This document shows positions 49,458 to 58,616 of a stretch of DNA of 64,000 nt, one piece after another (within the stretch, counting starts at the first letter, position 1; every line of letters starts with the position of its first letter). The notes under the pieces were generated by a model that was not told the DNA's origin, ran no database searches, and saw nothing but the letters and a program-made list of their open reading frames with translations. A program made the position numbers and the translations under genes. Source of the stretch: Jiella endophytica (GTDB taxonomy: Bacteria; Pseudomonadota; Alphaproteobacteria; Rhizobiales; Rhizobiaceae); contig NZ_SOZD01000010.1 of NCBI RefSeq assembly GCF_004519335.1, positions 17,175 to 81,174 on the forward strand. The letters run 5' to 3'.

Positions 49458-50090
49458 TCAAAGGTCCTCGCGCAGGAGCTCGTCGATCTCCCGCCTTTCC
49501 CTCGCCGAGCGGATCTGCACCGCGTCGATGGTGCGCGGGCTGAGACGGGGTTTGCCGTCTTCCTCGACGACGTCATAGGCGCGCTTGGCGCCGATGCTGA
49601 TGTCGTCCGGGCCATAGACGCCGATCACCATCACCGTCAGGGCCTTCAGCCCGGCCCAGTCGTTGTGCGGACCGGGCGGATCGTCCGGACCCTTGTAGTC
49701 GAGGACGTGGGTGATGATCGCCGAGAAGCTGCCGAGATCGCGCATCGCGCCGGATTCGATCGGGCCCTGGCGGGTCTGCTGCTTGATGTCGACCGGGTCG
49801 CCGCGGCTGTCGATCTTCTCGATTTCGGTCACCGGGTAGCGCAGTTCCCCGGCGCCGGTCTCGACGGTGACGATGATCGAGCGGATGAACACCGTGTCGC
49901 GGCTCATATTGGTGACGAGGCAGCGGGCATCGAGATCGGCCGAGATGCCCCGGGTGATCAGCAGCCGCGGCCGGCGCTCGCGCTTGTAGTTTGCCATCAG
50001 CATCTGCAGGTAGAACGCCCAGATGCCGAGCATGCCGAGATTGACGAAGACGTTGATCAGGCCGGAATTGTCCGACATCCACTCGAGCAT
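49458..50090 (-). CDS. Membrane-anchored protein of unknown function
   Basis: 210 aa. A short N-terminal hydrophobic segment (about residues 10-31, GLINVFVNLGMLGIWAFYLQML) is followed by a soluble beta-rich domain (RPRLLITRGISADLDARCLVTNMSRDTVFIRSIIV) and a charged C-terminus. No named family recognised; similar membrane-tethered immunoglobulin-like proteins occur in Rhizobiales. It stands alone between copA (convergent) and the second mhqO-like gene (divergent). Start at 50090. Confidence 0.7.
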   Translation of the reverse strand: MLEWMSDNSGLINVFVNLGMLGIWAFYLQMLMANYKRERRPRLLITRGISADLDARCLVTNMSRDTVFIRSIIVTVETGAGELRYPVTEIEKIDSRGDPVDIKQQTRQGPIESGAMRDLGSFSAIITHVLDYKGPDDPPGPHNDWAGLKALTVMVIGVYGPDDISIGAKRAYDVVEEDGKPRLSPRTIDAVQIRSARERREIDELLREDL

Positions 50091-50259
50091 GGCACCCTCT
50101 CGATCGGCCCGGTCTTTCGGCTCGGCGACGGCCGGGCCGAAGACGGTTCGGCCGGTCCGCCCGGCCGGTGGCCGAAAATGAGGCATTCGCCGGCGATTGC
50201 GAGGGAGGGGCCGGCGATCATATTGTCAGGTGGCTTTCGATCCGCGAGCGAGGCGAACC

Positions 50260-51192
50260 ATGAAGAGTGCCGGCATCCACCATGTCACCGCGATCGCCGG
50301 ATCGGCGGCACGCAATCTCGACTTCTACACCCGGGTGCTCGGGCTGCGGCTGGTCAAGAAGACCGTCAATTTCGACGATCCCAGCGCCTATCACCTCTAT
50401 TTCGGCGACGCAGAGGGTTCGCCCGGCACGATCGTCACCTTCTTTCCCTTCGAACATGCCGCCACGGGGCGTGTCGGCGTCGGCGAGGTCGAGGAGATCA
50501 TGCTCGCCGTGCCCGCCGCCTCGCTCGGCTTCTGGTCGCACCGGCTGGTGGAGAAGGGTGTCGAGCATTCCGGCATCGAGAAGCGGTTCGGCGAAAGCGT
50601 CCTGCCGTTCAAGGATCCGGACGGCATGCGCCTGTCCTTCGTCGGCGTTCCCGTGGCTAAGCTCGCGACGGCCGACGGCTCCGGCGATGCCGCGGTTTGC
50701 GCCGAGCATGCGATCCGGGGCGTCCATGGTGTCAGCCTGCTGCTCGAGGAAGCCGAACCGACGGCGGCGATCCTTTCCGGTGTCTTCGGTTTCGAGAAGA
50801 CCGGCGAGGAGGGCTCGCGCCAGCGCTACAGTTCCGGGGCGACCATCGGCGGCCTCGTCGACGTCCACGCCGTCGGCGGCTTCCTGAAGCCGCGTCCCGG
50901 CCGCGGCAGCGTCCATCACCTCGCCTTCCGCGCCGCCGACGACGCGGACCAGGCGGCGATGGCGAAAGCGCTGACCGACGACCACGGCCGCGAGGTCACC
51001 GAGCAGAAGGACCGGAAATATTTCCGCTCGGTCTATTTCCGCGAGCCGGGCCACGTGCTGTTCGAGATCGCCACCGACGCCCCGGGCTTTGCCGTCGACG
51101 AGGCGCCGGAGGCGCTCGGCACGGGGCTGATGCTGCCCGACGAGTACGAGCAGCTGCGCCCGCGCATCGAGGCGACCCTGCCGGAGCTCTGA
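50260..51192 (+). CDS. Ring-cleaving dioxygenase, VOC superfamily (second MhqO-like paralogue)
   Basis: 310 aa, two VOC modules. The N-terminus GIHHVTAIAGSAARNLDFYTR...[24 protein letters not shown] closely follows the protein at 4119-5066, and both share the His pair, the GSVHHLAFRAADD His and the C-terminal VLFEIATDAPGFAVDE Glu. The C-terminus is ~5 residues shorter. Start at 50260 follows a weak GAGGCG site. It is upstream of a TetR-RND efflux operon on the same strand, a context that fits a role in electrophile or aromatic detoxification. Confidence 0.88.
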   Translation: MKSAGIHHVTAIAGSAARNLDFYTRVLGLRLVKKTVNFDDPSAYHLYFGDAEGSPGTIVTFFPFEHAATGRVGVGEVEEIMLAVPAASLGFWSHRLVEKGVEHSGIEKRFGESVLPFKDPDGMRLSFVGVPVAKLATADGSGDAAVCAEHAIRGVHGVSLLLEEAEPTAAILSGVFGFEKTGEEGSRQRYSSGATIGGLVDVHAVGGFLKPRPGRGSVHHLAFRAADDADQAAMAKALTDDHGREVTEQKDRKYFRSVYFREPGHVLFEIATDAPGFAVDEAPEALGTGLMLPDEYEQLRPRIEATLPEL

Positions 51193-51492
51193 GCAGCCGT
51201 CACCGAGCCGGTTTCGCGAGGCGGCGAGGCGGTAGCCTGACTTCAGGTTCGGTGCCGACCACAGCTTTGCCGGCACCCGCGGCCTGTGGCGGCGACCGCG
51301 TGGCCGATCTGCACCAGTCGTTGACCACCTCGCAAAATCGTTTTCCTTGCGATGCGAAATCAGACTCGCAATCCCAGGGCGAGCCGATTACATCTGCGAA
51401 CGATCGTTCGCTCTCTGGTGTCGTCGCTCATTCCGGCGGACATCGCGGGCGACCGCTCCGGTTCTCGCGAGCAATCTTTGAGAAAGGTCGAA
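51193..51492. other. Regulatory region upstream of the TetR-RND operon
   Basis: About 300 bp without a gene. It contains a perfect 16-bp palindrome (51396-51411), the probable TetR operator, ~80 bp before the tetR start. The remainder shows no repeat or structure that I recognise. Confidence 0.5.
51396..51411 (+). promoter_or_regulatory. Perfect 16-bp palindrome, probable TetR operator
   Basis: GCGAACGATCGTTCGC, 82 bp before the tetR start codon. Perfect symmetry and placement fit autoregulation of TetR-type efflux operons (AcrR/TtgR-like). Confidence 0.6.
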
Positions 51493-52158
51493 ATGTCGGA
51501 AAGCCAGGCGCTGCACATCAGTTTTCCCGTCCCGCCCGCCCCTACGTCGCCGCACGAGATCCGGCGGCAGCAGGTGCTCGAGGCGGCGCGGACATGCTTT
51601 GCCCGCTCCGGCTTCCACTCGACCTCGATGCACCAGATCTGCGCCGAAGCGCAGATGAGCCCCGGTGCGCTCTACCGCTACTTTCCCTCGAAGGATTCGA
51701 TCATCGAGGCGATCGCCGAGGAGGAGCGCGTGCTTGCGGCCGCCTGCACGCAGCTTCTGTTCGAGCCGGGCCATCTCGTCGAGCGCATCGTCCAGGTCGG
51801 TCTCGAATATCTGCGTCACACCCGCGACCGGGCGACCGGCGGGCTGACCATCGAGATCTGGTCGGAGTCGATCCGCAACACGGCGGTGGGCCAGCGCTTC
51901 TGCGAGATCGAGGAGACGGTGCGGGCGGGCTTCCAGCAGCTGCTTCTCGATGCCCGCGAACGGGGCGAGATCGACGCCGAGACCGACATCGAGGCGGCGC
52001 TGATGCTGATCTTCGCCCTTGCCGACGGGCTGGTGCTGCATCTGCAGCTGCGCCCGGAAATGAAGATCGAGACCATCGAGCCGCATCTGAGGCGCTTCGT
52101 CACTGGGCTCTTCACCCCGAAAAATCAATCGACCGCCGTCACAGCGCGCACCGGCTGA
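51493..52158 (+). CDS. TetR/AcrR-family transcriptional regulator
   Basis: 221 aa. The N-terminal HTH is FARSGFHSTSMHQICAEAQMSPGALYRYFPSKDSII (about residues 35-70), the TetR signature. The C-terminal part is a typical helical ligand domain. Start at 51493 (MSESQALH) with AAAGG; upstream open frame overlaps the operator. It is first in the operon with the MFP and RND genes (gap to MFP ~14 bp), so it probably represses the pump until a toxic ligand binds. Confidence 0.92.
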   Translation: MSESQALHISFPVPPAPTSPHEIRRQQVLEAARTCFARSGFHSTSMHQICAEAQMSPGALYRYFPSKDSIIEAIAEEERVLAAACTQLLFEPGHLVERIVQVGLEYLRHTRDRATGGLTIEIWSESIRNTAVGQRFCEIEETVRAGFQQLLLDARERGEIDAETDIEAALMLIFALADGLVLHLQLRPEMKIETIEPHLRRFVTGLFTPKNQSTAVTARTG

Positions 52159-52172
52159 AGCGTGAGAAGCCG

Positions 52173-53423
52173 ATGCGACCGTTCATCAGGATGAGACGAC
52201 AGACGATGTCCACCCCAGCCCGTACCCGGATCTTCGCCTTTTCGCCGCGCGGCACCGCCCTGCTCATGGCAGCGATGCTGTTGGCCGCCGCGCCTTCTGC
52301 CGCCCTTGCCGAGGATGCCGTCGCCGACAGCCCCAAGCCGCCGAGCATCTCCGTCGTTGCGGCAAGAACCGGCGAGATCGTCGAGACCGTCGACGTCACC
52401 GGCACGCTGATGCCGCGCCAGAGCATTTCCGTCGGCGCCGACGTCGACGGCCTGAGGATCCTCGATCTCGGGGCCGACGAGGGCGACAGCGTCGCAAAGG
52501 GCGCGCTCCTTGCCGAACTCGAGACGGACATCATCGATTCCAACATCGAGCTGAACGCCGCGCAGATCGACCGGGCCGAGGCCGCGATCGCCCAGGCCGA
52601 GGCGCAGATCACCGACGCCGAGGCTTCGGCGACCGAGGCCGAGGCCGCGCTCGAGCGCTCGCGTCCGCTCGCCAAGAAGGGCATCGTCGGGCAGGACGTG
52701 CTCGACCAGCGCATCGCCGCCGCCTCCAGCGCCAGGGCGCGGGTGAGTTCGGCCCGCCAGGGCCTCGCCGTCGCCAAGGCCGACAAGGCCGCGCAGGTCG
52801 CCCAGCGCGACCAGTGGCTGTTGAAGAAGAGCAAGGCCGAGGTCCGGGCACCGACGGCCGGCCTCGTCCTGTCGCGCAGCGCCAAGCTCGGGGCGATCGT
52901 CTCGGCCGGCTCCGGCAGCCTGTTCGAGATCGCCCGCGACGGCCTCATCGAACTCGAAGCCGCCGTCTCCGAGACGGCGCTCGGCCGGCTGGCCGTCGGC
53001 CAGAAGGTCGAGGTCTATGTCGCCGGTCGCAGGCAGCCTGTCGAAGGCAAGGTGCGGCTGATCTCGCCACGCGTCGACCAGACGACGCGGCTCGGCATCG
53101 TCGACATCGCCCTGCCGAAGGACGCCGGGGGCCTGCATGTCGGCTCCTTCGGCCGCGGCGTCATCGAGGTCGCTGCCCGCAGCGGCGTCCTGGTGCCGCG
53201 GACGGCCGTCGTCTTCGAGGGCGACGAGGCCGTCGTCCAGGTGGTCGAGAACGGCGTGGTGAAGCGCCGCGACGTCACCCTCGGCCTGACGACGGCCGAG
53301 ACCGTCGAGGTCCGTGACGGTGTCGCGGCCGGCGAAGAGGTGGTGGCGACCGCCGGCGCCTTCGTGCGCGATGGCGATACCGTCACGCCGGTGAAGCTCG
53401 CCGACAGCGGGGGCATCCAATGA
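52173..53423 (+). CDS. RND efflux periplasmic adaptor (membrane fusion protein)
   Basis: 416 aa. Signal peptide with a long N-region (MRPFIRMRRQ...TALLMAAMLLAAAPSAALA), then a biotinyl-lipoyl-like half, a long alpha-hairpin rich in Ala/Glu/Gln (coiled coil, about residues 115-205), the second lipoyl half (VRAPTAGLVLSRSAKLGAIVSAG), and beta-barrel/membrane-proximal domains. An ATG at 52206 (MSTPARTRI) is an alternative start with a shorter N-region. Its stop overlaps the RND gene start (ATGA). Confidence 0.9.
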   Translation: MRPFIRMRRQTMSTPARTRIFAFSPRGTALLMAAMLLAAAPSAALAEDAVADSPKPPSISVVAARTGEIVETVDVTGTLMPRQSISVGADVDGLRILDLGADEGDSVAKGALLAELETDIIDSNIELNAAQIDRAEAAIAQAEAQITDAEASATEAEAALERSRPLAKKGIVGQDVLDQRIAAASSARARVSSARQGLAVAKADKAAQVAQRDQWLLKKSKAEVRAPTAGLVLSRSAKLGAIVSAGSGSLFEIARDGLIELEAAVSETALGRLAVGQKVEVYVAGRRQPVEGKVRLISPRVDQTTRLGIVDIALPKDAGGLHVGSFGRGVIEVAARSGVLVPRTAVVFEGDEAVVQVVENGVVKRRDVTLGLTTAETVEVRDGVAAGEEVVATAGAFVRDGDTVTPVKLADSGGIQ

Positions 53424-56400
53424 ACTGGAACTTCTCCGCCTGGGCGATCCGTCATCCGGTTCCGCCCATCCTGCTCTTCGTCGTGCTGATCTCGCTCGGC
53501 ATCTACAGCTTCTTCGCGCTGCCGATCACGCGATTCCCGAACATCGACGTGCCGGTGATCGCGGTGACCGTCACCCAGTCCGGCGCAGCACCGTCCGAGC
53601 TCGAATCCCAGGTGACCAAGCGGGTCGAGGACGCCATCGCCGGCGTCTCCGGCCTCAAGCACGTCACCTCGACGATCACCGACGGCAAGTCGACGACGGC
53701 GGCCGAGTTCCGCCTCGAGGTCGACACCGACCGGGCGCTCAACGACGTCAAGGACGCGATCGCCAAGATCCGATCGGACCTGCCGCTGTCGATCGACGAG
53801 CCGATCATCCAGCGCATCGAGGTCGAGAACCAGTCGATCGTCACCTATGCCGCCTCCTCTCCCGGCATGACGCCGGAGCAGCTTTCCTGGTTCGTCGACG
53901 ACACCGTCATCCGCGAACTGCAGGGGCTGAAGGGCGTCGGCCGGGTCGAGCGGATGGGCGGCGTCGAGCGCGAGATCCAGGTCCGGCTCGATCCGGACAG
54001 GCTGGCCGCCCTCGGCGTCACGGCCGCGACGATCAACGCCCAGCTGCGCCAGACGAATGTCGACCTTTCCGGCGGCCGCGGCGATTTCGGCGGCCAGGAA
54101 CAGGCGATCCGCACGCTCGCCTCGGCCGACACGGTCACCGGTCTTGCGGCGACGCGCATCGCCCTGCCGGGCGGGCGCGAGACGCTGCTCTCCGATCTCG
54201 GCGAGGTGGTCGATTCCTGGGAGGAGCCGCGCTCCTTCGCCCGCCTCGACGGCGAACCCGTCGTTGCCTTCTCGCTCTACCGGGCAAAGGGCGCCAGCGA
54301 CACCACCGTCGCCGACGGCGTCGCCACCCGCGTTGCCGAGCTCGGGCAGGAATATCCCGACGTGTCCTTCGCCAAGATCGACGACAGCGTCACCTACACC
54401 TACGGCAACTACGAATCGGCGATGGAGACGCTGGCCGAGGGCGCGATCCTCGCCGTCATCGTCGTCCTGTTCTTCCTGCGCGACTGGCGGGCGACCGTCG
54501 TCGCGGCGATCACCCTGCCGCTCGCCGCCATCCCGACCTTCGGGGTGATGGACATGATCGGCTTTTCGCTGAACCTCGTCAGCTTACTTGCGATCACCCT
54601 CGTCACCGGTATCCTCGTCGACGACGCGATCGTCGAGATCGAGAACATCGAGCGGCATATGGCGATGGGCAAACCGCCCTATCGCGCTTCGATGGAAGCG
54701 GCCGACGAGATCGGTCTCGCCGTCATCGCCATCACCGCGACGATCATCGCCGTCTTCGCGCCGGTGTCCTTCATGGGCGGCATTGCCGGGCAGTATTTCA
54801 AGCAGTTCGGCCTGACGGTGGCGATCGCGGTGTTCTTCTCGCTGCTCGTCGCGCGCCTGATCACGCCGATGCTGGCGGCCTATTTCTTCCGGCCGCACCG
54901 CCATGGCGGGCCGGGCTTCCTGCAGCTGTTCCTGAAGAAGCTCCTGTGGTTCATTCCGCTCTGGGCGATCGGCGCGGCGGGGCTCTATACCCTCGCCGTC
55001 CTGCCCGAAGTCGGCGCCGGGTCGGCGCTTGCCTTCCTGAAGCCCTATGCGGCCGACCTTCCGCCGATGGACTTCGACACCGCCTGGCACGACGCCGCGC
55101 TGCTGGCCGCAGGGCTGTTCGTCCTCGCTCTGGTGCTCGCCTATCTCGGCATGCCGCATGCCGAGGAGGGCAGGGTCGGGCCGTTCACCCGCGTCTACAC
55201 CGCCTTCCTGCGGGCGACGCTGCACGTCTTCCGCATCCCGACACCGTTCTGGCGCAAGGGACCCGACGGCCGGCGCCGGCTGATCCGCGTTCCCTTCGGC
55301 ATGCGCTGGGTGACCCTTGCCGTCGGCATCGCGGTCTTTGCCGGTTCGATCTATTCGATCCAGTTCCTGCCGACGGGCTTCATCCCGAAGGAGGATGCCT
55401 CGCGCATCGTCGTCTCGCTGGAACTGCCGCCAGGCTCGACCCTCGAGACGACGCGCAAGGTCACCGACCAGGCGGTGAAGTCGATCCATGAACTCCCCGA
55501 GGTGAAGAGCGTCCTCGTCATCGGCGGCTCCAGCCCCACCGGCACGCTCGAGGTGCGGCGCGCCGCGCTGACGGTGAACCTCCTGCGCAAGCACGAACGC
55601 GAGCGCAGCCAGGCCGTGCTCGAGCCGATCATTGCCGAAAAGCTTTCCGAGATCCCGGATCTCAGGGCCTTCTACGTCAATGAACGCGGCGAGCGCGAGC
55701 TGTCGGTCGGTCTTCTCGGCGATGACGGCGACGAGGTCTCGGCGGTCGCGGCGCGGCTGGAATCCGAGATGCGCAAGGACCCGATCTTCGCCAGCCCGTC
55801 GGCGATGGCCTCCTTCGCCCGGCCGGAAGTGCGCATCACGCCGCGCTTCGACGTCGCCGCCGATCTCGGCGTCACCGCCGACCAGATCTCCCAGACCGTG
55901 CGGGTGGCGACGATCGGCGACGTTGGCGCGAATCTCGCCAAGTTCAATCTCGGCACCCGGCAGATCCCGATCCGCGTGCAGCTCGAAGAGTCTGCCCGGG
56001 CCGATCTCGCGACGATCCGCAACCTCAAGGTCACCACGGCCTCCGGCGCTGCCGTGCCGCTCGAGACCGTCGCCAATATCGGCTTCGGCCGCGGGCCCTC
56101 GACCATCGACCGCTACGACCGCGACCGGCTGGTCAAAGTCGGCACATCGATGGCGCCGGGCTACGAGATCGGCCAGGGCTCGGCGCGCATCAAGCAGCTT
56201 CCGGCGGTCAAGGACATGCCGCCGGGGGTGCGCCTGCAGGAGGTCGGCGACGCGGAAATCCAGGGGGAGGTGTTCGCCGGATTCGCCTCGGCGATGGTCG
56301 CCGGCATCATGATGGTGCTGGTGGTGCTGATCCTCCTCTTCGGCTCGTTCTTCCTGCCGATCACCATCCTTGCCGCGCTGCCGCTGTCGGTCGCCGGCGT

Positions 56401-57007
56401 CATCGGTGCGCTGCTCGCCACGAATACGGCGGTGTCGATGCCTGTGGTCATCGGCATCCTGATGCTGATGGGCATCGTCACCAAGAACACCATCATGCTG
56501 GTGGACTTTGCGGTGGAGCGCGAGAAGCACGGGATGAGCCAGACCGAGGCGATCATCGACGCCGGCGCCAAGCGCGCCCGGCCGATCATCATGACGACGC
56601 TCGCCATGGCAGCCGGCATGCTGCCGGCGGCGATGGCGACCGGCGAGGGCGGCGAGTTCCGCGCCCCGATGGCGATCGCGGTGATCGGCGGTCTCCTGGT
56701 CTCGACGGTCCTGTCGCTGGTGCTGATCCCGTCGATCTACACGCTGATGGACGACCTCAGCCACGTCACCGGACGGCTGTTCCGCTGGCTGCTGCAGCCG
56801 AATGCGCCGATCGAGCCTGAGACCGGCACGGCCGTCGTGCCGGTCAATGGCGGCGGCGTCCCGGCCTGGGCCGGGCCGGCGGGACCGGTGCCGGCCGGCG
56901 GCGCAGGCTTCGTCTACGGCCCGCCGGCGATCTACCAGCTCGCCCTGCGGCAGAAGGAGGACGAGGACGAGCGCCGCCCGCGGCCTTATCCGCACGCCGC
57001 CGAATGA
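53420..57007 (+). CDS. RND efflux transporter (AcrB/MexB-like) with an enlarged inter-repeat region
   Basis: 1195 aa, longer than the usual ~1030-1050. Features: N-terminal helix IRHPVPPILLFVVLISLGIYSFF, porter domains, GILVDDAIVEIENIERHMAMG with the proton-relay acids of TM4, MGIVTKNTIMLVDFAVERE in TM10, and HxD-type loops. Between residues ~490 and ~630 there is an inserted region with two additional hydrophobic stretches (FIPLWAIGAAGLYTLAVLP and AALLAAGLFVLALVLAYLG) and a second cytoplasmic linker. Operon: tetR-MFP-RND. No outer-membrane factor gene follows; substrate unknown. Confidence 0.92.
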   Translation: MNWNFSAWAIRHPVPPILLFVVLISLGIYSFFALPITRFPNIDVPVIAVTVTQSGAAPSELESQVTKRVEDAIAGVSGLKHVTSTITDGKSTTAAEFRLEVDTDRALNDVKDAIAKIRSDLPLSIDEPIIQRIEVENQSIVTYAASSPGMTPEQLSWFVDDTVIRELQGLKGVGRVERMGGVEREIQVRLDPDRLAALGVTAATINAQLRQTNVDLSGGRGDFGGQEQAIRTLASADTVTGLAATRIALPGGRETLLSDLGEVVDSWEEPRSFARLDGEPVVAFSLYRAKGASDTTVADGVATRVAELGQEYPDVSFAKIDDSVTYTYGNYESAMETLAEGAILAVIVVLFFLRDWRATVVAAITLPLAAIPTFGVMDMIGFSLNLVSLLAITLVTGILVDDAIVEIENIERHMAMGKPPYRASMEAADEIGLAVIAITATIIAVFAPVSFMGGIAGQYFKQFGLTVAIAVFFSLLVARLITPMLAAYFFRPHRHGGPGFLQLFLKKLLWFIPLWAIGAAGLYTLAVLPEVGAGSALAFLKPYAADLPPMDFDTAWHDAALLAAGLFVLALVLAYLGMPHAEEGRVGPFTRVYTAFLRATLHVFRIPTPFWRKGPDGRRRLIRVPFGMRWVTLAVGIAVFAGSIYSIQFLPTGFIPKEDASRIVVSLELPPGSTLETTRKVTDQAVKSIHELPEVKSVLVIGGSSPTGTLEVRRAALTVNLLRKHERERSQAVLEPIIAEKLSEIPDLRAFYVNERGERELSVGLLGDDGDEVSAVAARLESEMRKDPIFASPSAMASFARPEVRITPRFDVAADLGVTADQISQTVRVATIGDVGANLAKFNLGTRQIPIRVQLEESARADLATIRNLKVTTASGAAVPLETVANIGFGRGPSTIDRYDRDRLVKVGTSMAPGYEIGQGSARIKQLPAVKDMPPGVRLQEVGDAEIQGEVFAGFASAMVAGIMMVLVVLILLFGSFFLPITILAALPLSVAGVIGALLATNTAVSMPVVIGILMLMGIVTKNTIMLVDFAVEREKHGMSQTEAIIDAGAKRARPIIMTTLAMAAGMLPAAMATGEGGEFRAPMAIAVIGGLLVSTVLSLVLIPSIYTLMDDLSHVTGRLFRWLLQPNAPIEPETGTAVVPVNGGGVPAWAGPAGPVPAGGAGFVYGPPAIYQLALRQKEDEDERRPRPYPHAAE

Positions 57008-57104
57008 CCGTTGCTCGCCGGTGCGGCGCTCCCTTCTCGGGGGCGTCGCGCCGGTGCCCTACGCCCCTTGACCGACTGCGGATTCCGGTGAAGAAGCTTC
57101 GGCC

Positions 57105-57599
57105 ATGGAACCCATCGGCGAGGGCGCGGAAGCGCCGGACATCGAGATCAGACGGCTGAAGCTCGCCGATGCGCGCGACCTCGCGCCGCTGATCGCCGCC
57201 TACAACCAATCGCTGTTTCGCGGGCCGCCCGGCTCGCCCGACGCCTATTATGCCGAGCAGCTGTTACAGGATCGCACCGCCGAGGTGCTCGGCGCCCGGC
57301 TCGACGGCGCGCTCGTCGGCTTCGTTTTGTTCTACGACATCCCCGATGTGTGGACGGGCATGCGCTCCGGCCTTGCCGATCACATCTTCGTCGATCACCG
57401 CCATCGCAGGAAGGGCATCGCCAAGGCGATGGTCGACGTGCTGGCCGAAGAGGCCGACGGCAGGGGCTGGTCGAAGCTCGTCCTGCATGCGCCGCGCAAT
57501 CCGGGGACCGGCCGCCGCCTCTACGAAAAGGTCGCCGAACCGGCCGACTGGGCGAGCTACGTCATCCGCTTCGTCGAGCGCGAACCGAGCCCGCGGTGA
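57105..57599 (+). CDS. GNAT-family N-acetyltransferase
   Basis: 164 aa single GNAT domain. HIFVDHRHRRKGIAKAMVDVLAEEA carries the acetyl-CoA pyrophosphate loop (R-x-x-G-x-A). RRLYEKVAEPADWASYVIRF fits the C-terminal part. No substrate indicated; relatives include amino-acid and small-molecule acetylases. It stands alone between the RND operon and the sdh operon. Confidence 0.87.
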   Translation: MEPIGEGAEAPDIEIRRLKLADARDLAPLIAAYNQSLFRGPPGSPDAYYAEQLLQDRTAEVLGARLDGALVGFVLFYDIPDVWTGMRSGLADHIFVDHRHRRKGIAKAMVDVLAEEADGRGWSKLVLHAPRNPGTGRRLYEKVAEPADWASYVIRFVEREPSPR

Positions 57600-57828
57600 T
57601 TCGCGAAATCGGCCTCGAACGGCATGAGGATCGGCCTCTTACGGCGCGATTTGCCGCCGATCCCCGGCCTAATCGATTAAGCTGAAGCGTTCTTTTTGCA
57701 CCTGCGTCGAAAGGCTTGCTTTCATGAGGCCATTCGTCCTTTTAGAAGGCTTCCATTGGCCGTTCGCCGCGCCGCGCTACCCTGAAGGTGGCACCCGAGC
57801 CGCCGCATGCATGGACAGGAAGGCACCG

Positions 57829-58221
57829 ATGTCCGACGTCAAATCCGCCCGGCCCCTCTCGCCGCATCTGACCATCTACCGGTTCCGGCCGACCATGGCG
57901 ATGTCGATCGTCCACCGGATCACCGGCGGGGCGCTCTATGTCGGCACCATCCTGCTGGTCTGGTGGCTGGTCGCCGCGGCTTCGGGCCCCGACGCCTTCG
58001 CCACCGCCTCGGCCTTCTTCGGCTCGATCATCGGCCAGCTGATCCTGTTCGGCTACACATGGGCGCTCATCCATCACATGTTCGGCGGCATCCGCCACTT
58101 CGCCTGGGACATGGGCCACGCGATCTCCAAGGAGACCTCGACGAAGCTCGCCCTGGCGACGATCGTCGCCTCGCTCGCCGTCACGGTCCTTCTGTGGCTC
58201 GGCATCCTGATCTTCGGCTGA
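57829..58221 (+). CDS. sdhC: Succinate dehydrogenase cytochrome b556 subunit
   Basis: 130 aa, three transmembrane helices. RPLSPHLTIYRFRPTMAMSIVHRITGG is the SdhC signature with quinone-site Ser/Arg and heme-proximal His (HHMFGGIRHFAWD). Start 57829 has an AGGAAGG site; an upstream ATG at 57724 would add 35 residues without homology. Anchors the flavoprotein/iron-sulfur part to the inner membrane with SdhD. Confidence 0.95.
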   Translation: MSDVKSARPLSPHLTIYRFRPTMAMSIVHRITGGALYVGTILLVWWLVAAASGPDAFATASAFFGSIIGQLILFGYTWALIHHMFGGIRHFAWDMGHAISKETSTKLALATIVASLAVTVLLWLGILIFG

Positions 58222-58235
58222 AAGGGGCAGTTTCC

Positions 58236-58613
58236 ATGAGCGATTTCAGAACCCCGCTTCGCCGCGTCCGCGGTCTCGGCCCCGCCGGCGGCACCGAGCA
58301 TTTCTGGCAGCAGCGGCTCACCGCCATTGCCAACGTCTTCCTGATCACCTTCTTCGTGATCCTGCTTCTCACCCTGATGAACGACAGCTACGAAGGGGTC
58401 CGCGAAGCTTTCGCCAATCCCTTCGTCGGCATCGCCATGGGGCTCGTGGTGATCTCCGCGACGATCCACATGAAGCTCGGCATGCAGGTGATCATCGAGG
58501 ACTATGTCCATGGGGGCGCCAAGCTGCCGCTCCTCATCCTCAATACCTTCTTTGCGATCGCCGTCGCCGCGGCGTGCCTTTTCGCGATCGTCAAGATGAG
58601 CTTCGGAGTCTGA
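58236..58613 (+). CDS. sdhD: Succinate dehydrogenase membrane anchor subunit
   Basis: 125 aa, three transmembrane helices. SDFRTPLRRVRGLGPAGGTEHFWQQRLTA is the alphaproteobacterial SdhD N-terminus, and HMKLGMQVIIEDYVHG holds the conserved His and quinone-site residues. 14 bp after sdhC; 3 bp before sdhA. Length normal. Confidence 0.95.
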   Translation: MSDFRTPLRRVRGLGPAGGTEHFWQQRLTAIANVFLITFFVILLLTLMNDSYEGVREAFANPFVGIAMGLVVISATIHMKLGMQVIIEDYVHGGAKLPLLILNTFFAIAVAAACLFAIVKMSFGV

Positions 58614-58616
58614 GCC

